From Perilla frutescens (Eukaryota; Streptophyta; Magnoliopsida; Lamiales; Lamiaceae), in NCBI GenBank assembly GCA_026008535.1, contig BRKX01000004.1, positions 8,953,501-9,017,500 of the forward strand: a DNA stretch of 64,000 nucleotides, read 5' to 3'. The notes under the pieces are model-generated. The model was not told where the DNA came from. It did not search any database and was given only the letters and a program-made list of their open reading frames with translations. Position 1 is the stretch's first letter. Every line of letters begins with the position of its first letter. A program made the translations under genes and the position numbers. This document shows positions 31,984-42,713 of the stretch, in pieces.

Positions 31984-31988
<5 letters not shown>
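31212..31988. mobile_element. TIR transposon inserted in a (TA)n microsatellite
   Basis: The ends are imperfect inverted repeats over ~90 bp: AGGGAACCGATCAAATGAG...ACTAGGAACTCATCTCATCC on the left, and on the right, read inversely, GGTAGGTTTCACATGAAAAC...ACTAGGAATTAATCTCAACC. (TA)n flanks both sides (31193-31211 and 31989-32021). The core (31431-31670) is a degenerate minisatellite of CATGCTATTATGAA units. No transposase is present, so it is non-autonomous; the superfamily is uncertain. Confidence 0.65.
31431..31670 (+). repeat. degenerate minisatellite, unit ~CATGCTATTATGAATATTTT
   Basis: About ten units of 20-25 bp share (C)ATGCTATTATGA with substitutions (GTTGTTATGAAT, GTTATCAGGAAT, GCTATTCTGAGT). 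Related words (GCTAAAATGAAC, ACTATTATGAAC) recur at 61310-61460, which suggests a second, more decayed member of the family there. Confidence 0.6.
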
Positions 31989-32024
<36 letters not shown>

Positions 32025-32039
32025 ATAACATTTTATTAC

Positions 32040-32600
32040 ACAAACTCACTCCCTCGATTAAGGAGGAAATTTATGTTCCAATAACAAAAATTATCACATC
32101 TTGCACCAAATTATTCAAGAATATGATCAACAACACTATTAGCTTTCTTACACATGTTTAAAATCAATAACTACCCTGGTCTTGACCACAGCTAACGACG
32201 GAAGTTTCATCTCAATATAAGCCTCACCCTCCTCACCGTTATCACGTAATGTAATGACAAATAAGGATTCTGAGTACACAACAAAAAAAGTTTAACCCCT
32301 CTTATAAACAAAGACCAACTCCATAACGAATCACATTAATCTTGGCTTCAAGGACCGTAGATGGCCTTAAGGTTGTCGTAGCCAAATCGAATCACCTCTT
32401 CATGGTCTCGAATCACCGCTCTAAACTCGAATCCACCTAACTCTTAATTTACCGCCACATGCACATCCATCCAGAGCACCCCTTTCCTCCAGCGGATACC
32501 ACTACTTCAGCCCCACTTTCACCCCCAAAGATATGGATGCTATGAACTCTGCCTTAGCTGCGTGAAATGCAGCTAAATATCTCTCAGAGGCCTTGAGTCC
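32040..32600 (-). pseudogene. RNase H (RVT_3-like) relic, probably LINE-derived
   Basis: On the minus strand, ELGGFEFRAVIRDHEEVIRFG (broken after 20 residues) near 32440-32375 and VLEAKINVIRYGVGLCL near 32350-32295 match the pattern of plant RVT_3 RNase H domains (VIRDH..., ..LEAE...I..G..L). Later HMCKKANSVVDHILE corresponds to the conserved xKANxxADxLA end. Frames are interrupted by several stops and at least one shift. An AAFHAAKAEF segment lies upstream. The relic runs into a (TA)n tract, which may be the old element tail. No full RT is visible. Confidence 0.5.
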
Positions 32601-32739
32601 AATCTCCGTGAATATCTATTATTCATATACATAATGATTACATGTTAATTTGTTCTTATCATTCAAAAAAGTATAAATGATATTTTTAATTATTTTCGCT
32701 TTACTAGTTCCTATGTTTTGGAATTACTAATATACATTT

Positions 32740-33196
32740 GTTCAATATTTATTTTCACCTAGCTAGATTGCAAGTGTACAACGAGACTTATTGTATAATA
32801 ATGAACAAGGTTAAATATGTAGAGACTTAATAACTAAGCTACTCATTATTTAAATAAAATCACCTATAGTTAACCACTCAACCTGTTTAAAATATTAAAG
32901 GGATTAAAGAACTAAATTAATTAAAACAATAAATCCAACCACAAACTGAAACATATGAGGAAATTAACAATGAAGAACATACGTATTCTAGGATTAAATA
33001 ATCATCAGTTAATTCATTCTTTTAATCAATTTTCATTTATTCACCAATGTTGGAACTTGAATTATACTAGAGCAACCATTTTATTATCATAGATTATGTT
33101 GAACACAAACCTCGCCTCAGTAATGGACTTCCAGAAGATGGGCTAGGTACGATTCACGACTCTATTGGCGGGCGGACTCGCCAATTCCCTTCTGTG
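32740..33196 (-). mobile_element. minus-strand LTR 3'-end relic, split by the solo LTR
   Basis: ATTTTCACCTAGCTAGATTG followed by CAAGTGTACAACGAGACTT is the reverse complement of the LTR terminus motif CGCTGTACACTTGCAG...GGTGAAAAT seen at 18165-18185. The region up to 33196 has the leader-like character of that LTR group and continues after the solo LTR at 34596. Its outer limits are uncertain. Confidence 0.4.
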
Positions 33197-34590
33197 TGAT
33201 AAACCCTTGTTTTTCAATGGTTTTCATACATTTTTGAGGTCTAGTTGGATGGTAGTTGATGAGCATTGCGTGTATATATTAATAAGTTGTGCATAGTTTT
33301 TCATATTTGTGCAGTGTTATGTTTTTGCTCATTTTGAAGGGATTTAATACCAATGATTTTATGAGATTCAAATGAGCTTGAGAAATACCTAATAAGATAG
33401 AGGATTGAGTGAGGGGCACGCTGCAAATTGAATCGGGTTAATCGGATGAGAAATGAGTGAGAACGGAGCAAAACGGTGAGGAGTGTCGGGCGGCAAAAGT
33501 TGGCGCACGGCCCGTGCAGGAAGAACCCTTAGCGCACAGACCGTGCACGTCCTTAAGAAACTGGCTCAGAATGTTACGCACGGCCCGTGCACGAGAGAAC
33601 CCTTGGCGCACGGACGGTGAGTCGTGAGACGGTTTGTGGCGGATTTTTCTCTCTTTCCTTGTTCGACTCCAACACCCATCCAAACTCAACCCAACTATTT
33701 AAGGCTCTTATTTGCACGAAAATTAACACAACTTTTACCATATAGGGAGACTAGAGACATCGTGGAGAAGACGGAGAAGAGACTGCAGAGAGATTGAAGA
33801 AGCACATCATAAACTAAGTTTATTTTATGCTTTATTCGATTAGAACTATCAAGTTGACTACTTTTGTGTATTTATTCTCTTTGGATTTTGAATATGACAT
33901 GAGTTGCTAAATTTCTAGAGATCCTAGGGTTGTTTGATGTTAATGGATTTATGATTTGAAGTAATTTATTGTTTCGTTCTATTTCTCATTTATGCATCCT
34001 TTATTATTGTTGTCTTCTGTGAATGAATTGATCAGCATTTACATTTTTGTGGTTAATTTATTATTCACTAGAGAGAAGTTAATAGATTAGCGTATTAGGA
34101 TTGCATAACACGAGCTTGCTAAATCGAGATATTGGTAGATGTCGTGATGAGAATAAATCTGAGGTACTAATTGGAGTTAGATAATAATTCAAGATCGAGA
34201 AATAAGAATTAGAATCTAATCTACTGTTATAGCTTACTCGAGAGAGAGGTTGTAATTATATTTGTGATTCTCCTACGAGATTTATAATTAAATTGGTTTA
34301 ATAGATTATTTGAAAATCGGGAAATCCAATTAACAGAAACACCCTAGGATCCGTCTTTTATCTGTTTATCCAATTTTCTCGTGTTTAATCTATTTAATTT
34401 CTTTTGCAATATTTAGTTGATTGAAACCATTTTTAAATTGGTTCTCTAGATAAAGTAGGACAATAAGATTGGGTACTTAGCTGCATTACATAGCCAGTCT
34501 CTGTGGATACGACTTTGCTCACCATTTTTTTGCTATAAATTACCTCGTGCACTTGCTAGTAGTATTTTAGGTGAAATAAAATACCGATCA
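33197..34590 (+). mobile_element. solo LTR related to the 16753-22354 element
   Basis: The 1,394-bp unit runs TGATAAACCC...ATACCGATCA and is flanked by the perfect duplication CTGTG (33192-33196 and 34591-34595). Layout matches the LTRs of the nested element: GCATTG(C)(A)TG near the start, a GC-palindrome block (33505-33620), a TATA-like CTATTTAAG (33695-33703), GAGAG-rich leader, and GTGGATACGAC...GTGCACTTGC...GGTGAAATAAAATACCG at the end. Overall sequence is well diverged, so it is a sister family. There is no second LTR, so it arose by LTR-LTR recombination. Confidence 0.88.
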
Positions 34591-34595
34591 CTGTG

Positions 34596-35432
34596 TCGTT
34601 TCCGTCCCTTTTTTGACTGAAGTTCTTCATCGTACGACTCCGGAACATCGATCATCAACTATTCTTCTCTCGAAAATACAACATAAATCAAGACAAATCC
34701 TACAAAAATTACAAAATATATCAAACTCTAAGAACAAGTGAAATCCAATTAAAGTGAGATTAAAACACGAGTAAACCATATAAAATATATAATTAAATAA
34801 CACGAAAACTAGTGTAAAATCTCAATTCATCGACATGAAATTTATTAAATATTATACTATTGTATTATTATAATTATACATATTGATTAAGTAAAATACG
34901 AGATATGATGTACTCCATTCGTCTCATAAAAACTGTCATATTTTTCATCGAAAAATTGCAATCTTTTTTATTATTATTTAAGGACCATTAAATTTTCATT
35001 TTCCTCCACATATAAACTCCTATTTATGTTTGTCATAATTTAATAATATATCATCTTAGATGAACACGTGATGAGATGGTAAAGTAGGGAACTTACGTGT
35101 TTAGTCTATATTCTTAAATGAATCATAAATGTCTTTCCTTACCAAATGTATAATGGGAAATTTCGTCCGAGCACAATTAAATACCCATGGCGTGTTGGCG
35201 TTAACGCAAGTTAAATGTAATATATATAATGCAACTTGCACAAGTAAAAGATTCATTTAACACAAGAATTTCCATTTGATTACTTTTCATTGTCTCAATC
35301 TAACACATACGAATTTTGCTCAATTACACACACACACGCACACACGAATTTTCCATTTGATTACTTTTCAATATAACACACGAATTTCCATTTGATTAAT
35401 CCTAGCTACAACTTTTCGATCTACCTATCTTA
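34596..35432. other. DIR3 upstream region with Stowaway-like end and triplicated element
   Basis: TACTCCATTCGTCTCATAAA at 34910 resembles the CTCCCTCCGTCCC end of a Stowaway/mariner MITE, but no right end was found. A G-box CACGTG lies at 35065-35070. The phrase GAATTTCCATTTGATTA occurs near 35266, 35346 (with one extra T) and 35382, next to a (CA)n tract. No gene is present. Confidence 0.5.
35263..35400 (+). promoter_or_regulatory. threefold repeat GAATTTCCATTTGATTA upstream of DIR3
   Basis: Three copies of the 17-bp phrase, the first two extended by CTTTTCA, lie 190-320 bp upstream of the DIR3 ATG and are separated by CA-rich DNA. A local duplication created them. A regulatory role is only suggested by position. 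Confidence 0.4.
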
Positions 35433-35445
35433 ATTTATATATAAT
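35433..35445 (+). promoter_or_regulatory. TATA box of DIR3
   Basis: TTTATATATAATT lies about 145 bp before the ATG. A (GA)n microsatellite (35563-35580) in the leader ends seven bases before the start codon. Confidence 0.45.
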
Positions 35446-35586
35446 TACCCTTCTTGATCACCTCCCAATATACCCATCATTAGTCCTTCCACGGTTCCAC
35501 CAAGACACAGTTCCCATTAGTGTTTTGCTCAACTCTAATCTTTCCGAAGAAAAAAAAAACTGAGAGAGAGAGAGAGAGAGTGAAAG

Positions 35587-36153
35587 ATGGTGAAAAATCC
35601 AACATTAGGTCTTGTCTTGATAATTTCGAGCCTGTTCATCGCCATCACCACTGCCAACGCGGGAAATGCATGGTTCCAAACCATCTCCCGAGGAAATAAA
35701 AACATAGTCAAGCTCCATTTCTACGTTCACGACGTACGAACTGGTCCGAACGCCACCTTGTACGGTGTCGCTAACTCTTCCATCACCGCTGCTTCCGCCA
35801 CGAGCTTCGGCCAAATCAACGTCTTTGACGACAGCGTCACGGCGGAGCCTGACATCAATTCGGAAGAGGTCGCTAGAGTACAGGGGTCCACCACCTCTTC
35901 AGACCTGCAGGTTCGGGCATTCGCCATGAACCTTAACTTCTTTATAACGTCGGGAAAGTTCAACGGGAGCACCATTAGTGTTGTAGGCCGGAATCAGTTT
36001 GCCGACGCGCAACGGGAGCTGCCGGTGGTCGGCGGCACCGGGGCTTTCCGATTTAGTAGTGGATATGCAATCACTAGTACTTATTCCCATGATGATGCCA
36101 CGAATTACAGTGTCCTCGAGTATACTATTTATGTCACTTCTTCTAAATTCTGA
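35587..36153 (+). CDS. dirigent family protein (DIR3)
   Basis: A single-exon frame of 188 residues encodes a full-length secreted dirigent protein. Residues 1-25 form a signal peptide (LGLVLIISSLFIAITTANA). The barrel starts at KLHFYVHD (42-49, conserved Asp present), continues with SEEVARVQGS (92-101) and NGSTISVVGRN (126-136), has the signature RELPVVGGTG (143-152), and ends VLEYTIYVTSSKF. NAT (55), NSS (63), NGS (126) and NYS (173) are possible N-glycosylation sites. Unlike its close paralogue DIR2, every conserved position seen is intact. The start has no in-frame competitor nearby. A role in phenoxy-radical coupling is known for the family; the specific product is unknown. A polyadenylation signal is at 36248-36253. 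Confidence 0.95.
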   Translation: MVKNPTLGLVLIISSLFIAITTANAGNAWFQTISRGNKNIVKLHFYVHDVRTGPNATLYGVANSSITAASATSFGQINVFDDSVTAEPDINSEEVARVQGSTTSSDLQVRAFAMNLNFFITSGKFNGSTISVVGRNQFADAQRELPVVGGTGAFRFSSGYAITSTYSHDDATNYSVLEYTIYVTSSKF

Positions 36154-36247
36154 TTTTTCTTTTAATTTGCAAGTAATGTACTCGTGTCATATGTTTGTTG
36201 AAGATGTTATTTTAATTTTTCTTCCGTGTATTGATTAATTATGTTTG

Positions 36248-36253
36248 AATAAA
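36248..36253 (+). terminator. polyadenylation signal of DIR3
   Basis: AATAAA occurs 95 bp after the stop, following T-rich sequence. Confidence 0.45.
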
Positions 36254-36503
36254 TGTTTTGTACGATACTGTTTGATTATAATAAGATCTTTCTACGATTT
36301 GATGAAAATTGTTTTTCTCACGATCGAATGTAGTGAACATCATATATTTTGTTGAGGGAGCCCAATTTAAAATACTAACTTAAATTAGAAAATTAAATAA
36401 TAAGTTGATTCAATTTTGATAAATTCTTAATATTTTCTTAATTACATGTAACCATACATCACAATATATTCCCCATTCCCCCAACTCAAAAAAATAACAT
36501 ATC
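36254..36503. other. AT-rich spacer between DIR3 and Copia-3
   Basis: No ORF, repeat terminus or RNA gene can be supported in this short stretch. It does not resemble the flank shared by DIR1 and DIR2. Confidence 0.4.
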
Positions 36504-36727
36504 TGTTGTAAATATATTATTTATGGACATTAGTCCATAACCCTTGATATGCTAAAACCTCTTTGTATTCCATTTATTTTTATATAATGCAATATATGGG
36601 ATATTATGGCTATGGTTGAATGAGAAAAGATTTCTCTCTTATCATATTTGCCTCCTGTTATTTCTATCTCCTTATTACTGTTTACAAAGCATCGATTGAT
36701 GTGTCGAGGATAAAAATTTTTACAACA
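36504..36727 (+). repeat. 5' LTR of degenerate copia element Copia-3
   Basis: The 224-bp LTR has perfect inverted ends TGTTGTAAA/TTTACAACA. It is a short copia LTR type with GGACATTAGTCCATAACCC near its start. The usual PBS is replaced by TGTTATTAACAC, and the first part of gag is absent, so a deletion joins the LTR region to the protease. Confidence 0.7.
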
Positions 36728-39700
36728 TGTTATTAACACAATAATCTAACCAACTGTGTAATTTTCGGTGATATGCCCTAGGAATGAATCGTGTCTTTCC
36801 TGCAAGAATATCACATTCCATATGCAATCTATGGCAAATGAAAGTAATTTATGTTTGGTAGACAGCGCCACAAGGCACACTATCCTTACGGATAGAAAAT
36901 ATTTTCAAACTCTTACTGAAAATAAGGGAGTGTATCTACAATTGCAAACGACAATATCCTTATTGTCGGTTCCAGAAAAGCTTTATTGGTACTCCCTATG
37001 GGTACAACTTTAATAATTCCTGATGCGCTTTTATATCCATAATCCAAACGTACCCTCCTTAGTTTTAAGAACATCCGATTAAATGGTTTTCATATTGAGA
37101 CGGAAACTGAAGATGATACTGAATTTTTACTCATGACTCACACTGTTGGATGTCCCAAACAAGTTCTTGAAAAGTTACCTTCTTTCTCATCTGGGTTGTA
37201 TTATACCTATATTCGACAGCATAATCATGTTGCGATGAGTATAAAATTTAAAGACCCACATTCTTTTAAATTATTGCATGAGCAATTGGGTCATCCTGGG
37301 CAGAATATGATACGTCAGATCATTAGTACTAATTCTATTGGGCACAATATACAAACCAAAAATCTCATTTTACTTAATGAATTTGTTTGTGCTGCATGTG
37401 CGAAAGGAAAACTTATAGTACGACCTTCTCGTACTGAAGTTGGAATTGAATGTCCTACATTTCTAGAAAGAATTCAAGGAGATATTTGTGGACCAATTCA
37501 TCCAGCATCAGGACCCTTTCGATGCTTTATGGTCTTTATTGATGCATCTACTCGATGGACTTATGTGAGTCTGTTGTCTACCCGAAATAATGCTTTTGCT
37601 AAACTTCTTGCTAAAATCATCGAGTTACGTGCTCAATTTCTCGATTACCTAATTAAATCCATTTGAATGGACAATGCTGGTGAATTTATTTCTAAAAGTT
37701 TTGATGAATATTGTATGTCATTGGGTATTAAAGTGGAACATCCCGTTCCTTACGTCCACACTCAAAATGGTCTAGCCGAATCATTGATTAAGCGCTAAAA
37801 ACTTGTAGCTAGACCATTACTACGAAATTCCAACTTATCTGATTCTTGTTGGGGACATGCAATTTTGCATGCTTCCATTTTACTACAAATCCGACCAACT
37901 GCATATTATGATTATTCTCCCTTACAACTAGTGCGTGGTAAAGAACCAAACATTTCTCATCTGTGAATTTTCGGATGTGCAGTTTATGTTCTTATATCAC
38001 CCCCGCAACGTACCTCTATGGGCCCACAACGAAAGTTAGGCATTTATGTTGGTTATGAATCTTCTTCAATTATCAAGTATTTCGAGCCCATGATTGGAGA
38101 TCAATTTATTGCTCGGTACACTGATTGTATTTTTGATGAAGATCATTTCTGGCATTAGGGGGAGATAACATCCCGAATTCTATCAAATGCCGAGAAATAT
38201 CATGGAATGAATAAAATCTTCATTTTCTAGATCCACACACTAATCAATCAGAACTAGAAGTTCAAAAGATAATTAATTTGCAATATTTAGCAAGTAATCT
38301 GCCAGATGCATTTACTGATCACAAATGAGTGACCAAATCTCATATACTTGCTATAAATGCTCCACAAAGAATTGAAGTCCCACATAGACTGAATAAATCA
38401 ACTGATGCTCCTCAATGCCAGAAGCGTGGGAGACCTGTCGGAGCTAAAGATAAAAATCCATGAAAAATAAAATCAAATAAAGAAATGACATCACTCCTAC
38501 AAAATCCTGAAGATGATCGTCCTGAAGATGAATATCCCAGTCTATCTGCACGTGCACCAAATAAACATAATTATGGAATTGCGGAACGACCAGATCACAA
38601 TAATATGGGAAATGACAAAGATTTGGTTGATGTTAATATTGAAGCTGCCATGAATTTTATAAATAAAAGTGAAACTTATAATAGAAATATCACCATTGTC
38701 GACAACACTTTTGCCTCTATGATTGCTTGTTCTATTTCATATGATAATCTGGATCCAGAGCTGAAAATGATAACAGAGTGCCGGAAGCGCTCTGATTGGG
38801 TAAAATGGAAAGAAGCAATTGAGGTCGAGCTTAACTCGCTAAATAAAAGAAAAGTTTTTGGCTCTATAGTATGATTACCCAAGAATGTTATCCCAGTAGG
38901 ATACAAATGGGTATTTGTACGAAGGAGAAATGAACATAATGAGGTGGTGAGATATAAAGAGAGATTAGTTGCTCAAAGGTTTACGCAGAGACCTAGAATT
39001 AATTTTGATCAAACATATTCTCCTATTATGGATGACATTACATTCCGTTACTTAATTTCCCTGGCAGTAACCATGAAGCTAGATATGCAGTTAATGGAAG
39101 TCATGACAACATATTTGTATGGGTCATTAGACGCTGGTATTTATATAAAAATCCATGATGAATTTAAAATTCATGAATTGAAAAGTAATGAAAATCGCAA
39201 CATGTACTATATTAATCATTATTTAGTTTAAAACATTCGGGAAGAATGTGGTACAATCGACTGAGTGAATTCCTCTTCAAGAAAGGATCTGTGAACGATG
39301 ATATATGTCCTTGTGTTTTTATCAAAAAGTCACCAAATGGTTTTTATATCATTTCTATGTATGTTGATGACATAAACGTAATTGGAACACGTAAAGATTT
39401 GGAAGAAGCTAGCTCATGCTTAAAGATGGAGTTTGAAATGAAAGAATTAGGTAAAACTAAGTATTGTCTCGGGCTGCAGATCGAGCATCTACCTGAAGGA
39501 ATTTTTATTCATCAGTCAACCTATCTGAAAAAGGTCTTAGAAAAATTTTATATAGATAAATCACATCCACTTAGCATACCAATGGTTGTCCGATCACTTG
39601 AAGCTGATAAGGACTCTTTTAGACCAAAAAAGGATCATGAAGATATTTTAGGACCAGAAGTTCCTTACTTGAGTGCCATTGGCACACTACTTTATCTTGC

Positions 39701-39945
39701 AAATTGTACTAGACCAGATATAACATTTACAGTTAATTTTCTAGCTAGATTTAGTGCTAGTCCTACAAAGAGACATTGGAATGGTGTTAAATACATATTT
39801 CGTTATCTTTAAGGTACAACAGACCTTGGTTTAATTTATGAAAGAAATCAAGATACGACATTGGTTGGCTACTTGAATGCCGGTTATTTATCTGATCCGC
39901 ATAATGCTAGATCTCAAACTTGTTATGTTTTTCTCTGCGGTGGTT
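36728..39945 (+). pseudogene. Copia-3 Pol: protease, integrase, reverse transcriptase
   Basis: Fragments in order: protease CLVDSATRHTIL (~36853); GAG-pre-integrase HEQLGHPG...CAACAKGK (~37280-37410); integrase ERIQGDICGPIHP, MDNAGEF, HTQNGLAE; a GRPVGAKD linker (~38430); RT start DWVKWKEAIEVEL (~38790), YKWVFVRRRNE, KERLVAQRFTQRP; catalytic YVDD in MYVDDINVIG (~39360); LANCTRPDITFTVN; and the first part of RNase H up to CGGSVIS. At least six stops interrupt it (for example near 37664, 37796, 37964, 38157, 38461 and 38872), one of which changes the conserved SHLRIFGC Arg to TGA. Gag and the end of RNase H are missing. It is long dead. Confidence 0.85.
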
Positions 39946-41395
39946 CTGTGATAAGTCCAAATTCTCTCGTATCTTTGTGTCTTTTTCTTGTTATTTTGTC
40001 CTTTATTTTTTCTCATTTTTTAGTCAAAAAGAGCCAGTGTGGGCACAAGAGGGGCAGAAGGCAGCATAATGACATCTGGAGGGCATTTGGATGCCAATGA
40101 TACCATAGATGGGCAACGACTTCTCAACGGAAAGCTCTCTCTCGAGCCTGGCAGAAATACCCACCATTCCAGCATCGCTGAAGGAGAAGTTCATGATCGT
40201 GCCCACAACTAACCTAGTGTGATTGATAAAAGAAGGAGAGGAGACTGGGCACAAGGGTAACAATTACCAGCTGGAGTAGGAGTAGTGCACCCTAGCCACC
40301 GAAAGAAAGAGGAGCTGACAAAGAAAGTCTGATCGTATCTTCCAGATTCTAAAAAGTGGATTGCTAATTAAGGAAGGTTGAATGTCAGCTACCTAGGGCA
40401 CGGTGTGTACAAAAATCTGCGAGGTAGATCTTTTAAATAAGGAAATAATCTACCAGATATGGAAAGCCTTGGGCACAACGACTGTGGAATGGGCTGAAGA
40501 TCCCCTGGCCTGTGGGGGAAGTTACCTTGTATTTTGTACTCCTATATAAGTAGTTTTTATGGTAGAGGCCGAACACGCACCATAACACTTACAATTTATT
40601 TTTTCTTTTAGTATTATTTTACTTTTCCGCATTTCTGTCTCGGGTCTTATGCCCGCAGACATTTAGGATTTCTAGTTTTTATGTACTTAAATCTAATATT
40701 GGTGTTGGATCGTTTTACTTTTTAATCAAGTAAGTTTTTCTTTTAAATTATGTCTTCATTTACTTATATTTATTTTTGTTCTAAGTCTAGCATGAGCGGC
40801 TAGACTCGTTATTTCAGATTGAACAAAGATAAGAACTTAATGAACATGTAAGAACCGTGAGGCTTTTGGGCATAAACTATGTGAATTTGGTTCCATCGTG
40901 TAATAATTTTCTTTATTATATTAAAGTGGGTTAAGCTAGTTAATTGTGGTTGATCACTTGTTAATTAGAATTGTGTTCACTACCTCCATAAATGGTCAAT
41001 GAATCGTAGTTGTGTATTGGTCATAAAGGGATGGGATAAATCACGGGTACTGAGGGCATCTGAGAGATCAGTGTTTAAGTAAATCTGGGTCTGTCTAGGA
41101 CATAAATCTGCCTTGTTGTTTACAATCATATGAGAGATCGGGGTTGGACAATAGGTTAGGGGTTAGGGGACGAGAGATCACCTCTAGTCTATACTGAAAG
41201 GATAGATTGGGTACATTGAGATAGATCCGGTACTTTTAACCAGATAATTAGATTTGCATAAGTAATCAGCGTGCTCATGATCGGTCAAGTGTTTGTTAAG
41301 TTCGAATCTAAGTTCTAATCCGGAATACGTTACTACTAATATTTTCCTTTCTTTGTTTTTATTTTGTTTTGTTATTTTATTTTACGGTTTTTATA
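39946..41395 (+). mobile_element. LTR-like insertion ending Copia-3 homology
   Basis: Copia-3 RNase H breaks off at GGTTCTG|TGATAAGTCC. The new DNA starts like the TGATAA-type LTRs elsewhere in the window, has a TATA element CTATATAAG (40542-40550), a T-rich leader, and GAGAGATC words (41066, 41136, 41172) like the leaders of 17660-17830. I could not identify the right terminus or a PBS, so it is called LTR-like only. RNase H sequence does not resume afterwards. Confidence 0.45.
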
Positions 41396-41397
41396 TT

Positions 41398-41700
41398 AAG
41401 AAGTACGGAGACCACAACAACCCTCAACTTTGGAAAAGTGATATTGGAAGATAGGATTCACAGCTCCTCTGTAGTCAAACTCACTACAAAGACATCATTG
41501 ACTCGCTTCGCTATCTTACTGCTAGCCGACCAGACATCTCATATTCAGTCAGTTTATGCGCACAATTCCAAGCTAATCCGAAGAAGAGTCATCACGAAGC
41601 AGCAAAGAGGATCATCAAATGATGTAACCCGGACAATTTATACAGGATATGAGAACGCGCGGAAGACTTCTAGGAAAGAACATGCTAACTAAGGAAGGAT
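41398..41700 (+). pseudogene. fragment of another copia RT/RNase H connection domain
   Basis: In one frame the DNA reads IDSLRYLTASRPDISYSVS then LCAQFQANPKKSHHEAAKRI, the conserved copia block between RT and RNase H (~41497-41620). It is followed by a stop at 41621-41623. It differs from Copia-1, -2 and -3 at many residues, so it comes from a fourth copia lineage. Surrounding 200 bp show no other domain. Confidence 0.7.
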
Positions 41701-42713
41701 TCAACCCTACTCTAAAGACTTAATAAATGTAAACAAACTGAATTAAATGATAAATAACTCGAAAACAAATTAGAAGATGAACTAGACCTAATTACGATAC
41801 CTAGACTATGACACAAAAACGGAACAAAAATCCAACAAGAAAGGGGCTGATTTGGGACGAGAATTATGGCTGGAAGTTGGTGGTATTTGGGATGTGATTT
41901 ATGGGTTAAGAATGGCTAGGAAAGATAGGATATGATAATGGTTCGAAGGACTTACGGTATAGATGGAAAACACGATGATTTGAACACGTATAGAGTTCGA
42001 ACTCTTATGATCGACACACGATCAGGTCTTGGTGGCTTGAAGGTGTCACGGACATGGATGGTTGATATAGGACGTCGATGATGGTGGCTGGATGATGGAG
42101 GTGTCGTGATTTGCAACCTGATTAATCCCCAGCGTATCTTGTACGACGAAAATGAATCTCAAAGTTACTCATCGGTAGTGAGTTTACCCTAATTCCTTGT
42201 GTGAATTAGAAAGTTCCCTTGGAATAAGACTTGAAATTTTTAGGCTTCAAGAATGATGATTTTCAACAGAAAACAATCAAAAGCTTTAAACGGTTGAGCC
42301 ACGAATTGAATGCAAAAGCAATTTTAATCAATAATATCTAAAATATCAAAGTAACATGGTTCCCCTATTTATAGAGCATGTTATGCACGAAAATAATAAA
42401 TAAAAATCCCTTAAAATTTGATCCAAAAAGGATCTCTAAATATACTATAAAAATACCTAAACTAGAATTCTATTCAAGGTTGGAAATTGCCTTAAATACA
42501 ATTCTAGTCAAACCTATACTATTATGAACGAAAATTACACTTAAAAATTAATTAAAAACTGATCTAAACTATAGTCTAAATTAATTAAATAAAAACTATA
42601 GTCTAGATAAAAATCAACCCTTAATTAATTGGACTAAAGGCTGAAAAATAGCTCCATGCACGTCGACTTCTTTATGCACATGTGCACTTCTTCTTGCTCT
42701 CTTCTTCAACTCT
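41701..42713 (-). repeat. probable 3' LTR region of the gypsy element
   Basis: The area lies directly downstream (minus strand) of the last gypsy codons. It contains CTATAAATAGGGG on the minus strand (about 42363-42375), a good plant TATA box. Exact TG/CA borders could not be fixed, and a 5' partner is missing because the element is truncated at 46977. Confidence 0.45.

Noticed and set aside
31989..32161. 78-codon ORF with poly Ile-Tyr
   Set aside because: It is the translation of the (TA)n microsatellite.
34910..35200. Complete Stowaway MITE upstream of DIR3
   Set aside because: Only one Stowaway-like end is recognisable; no matching right end or TA duplication was found.
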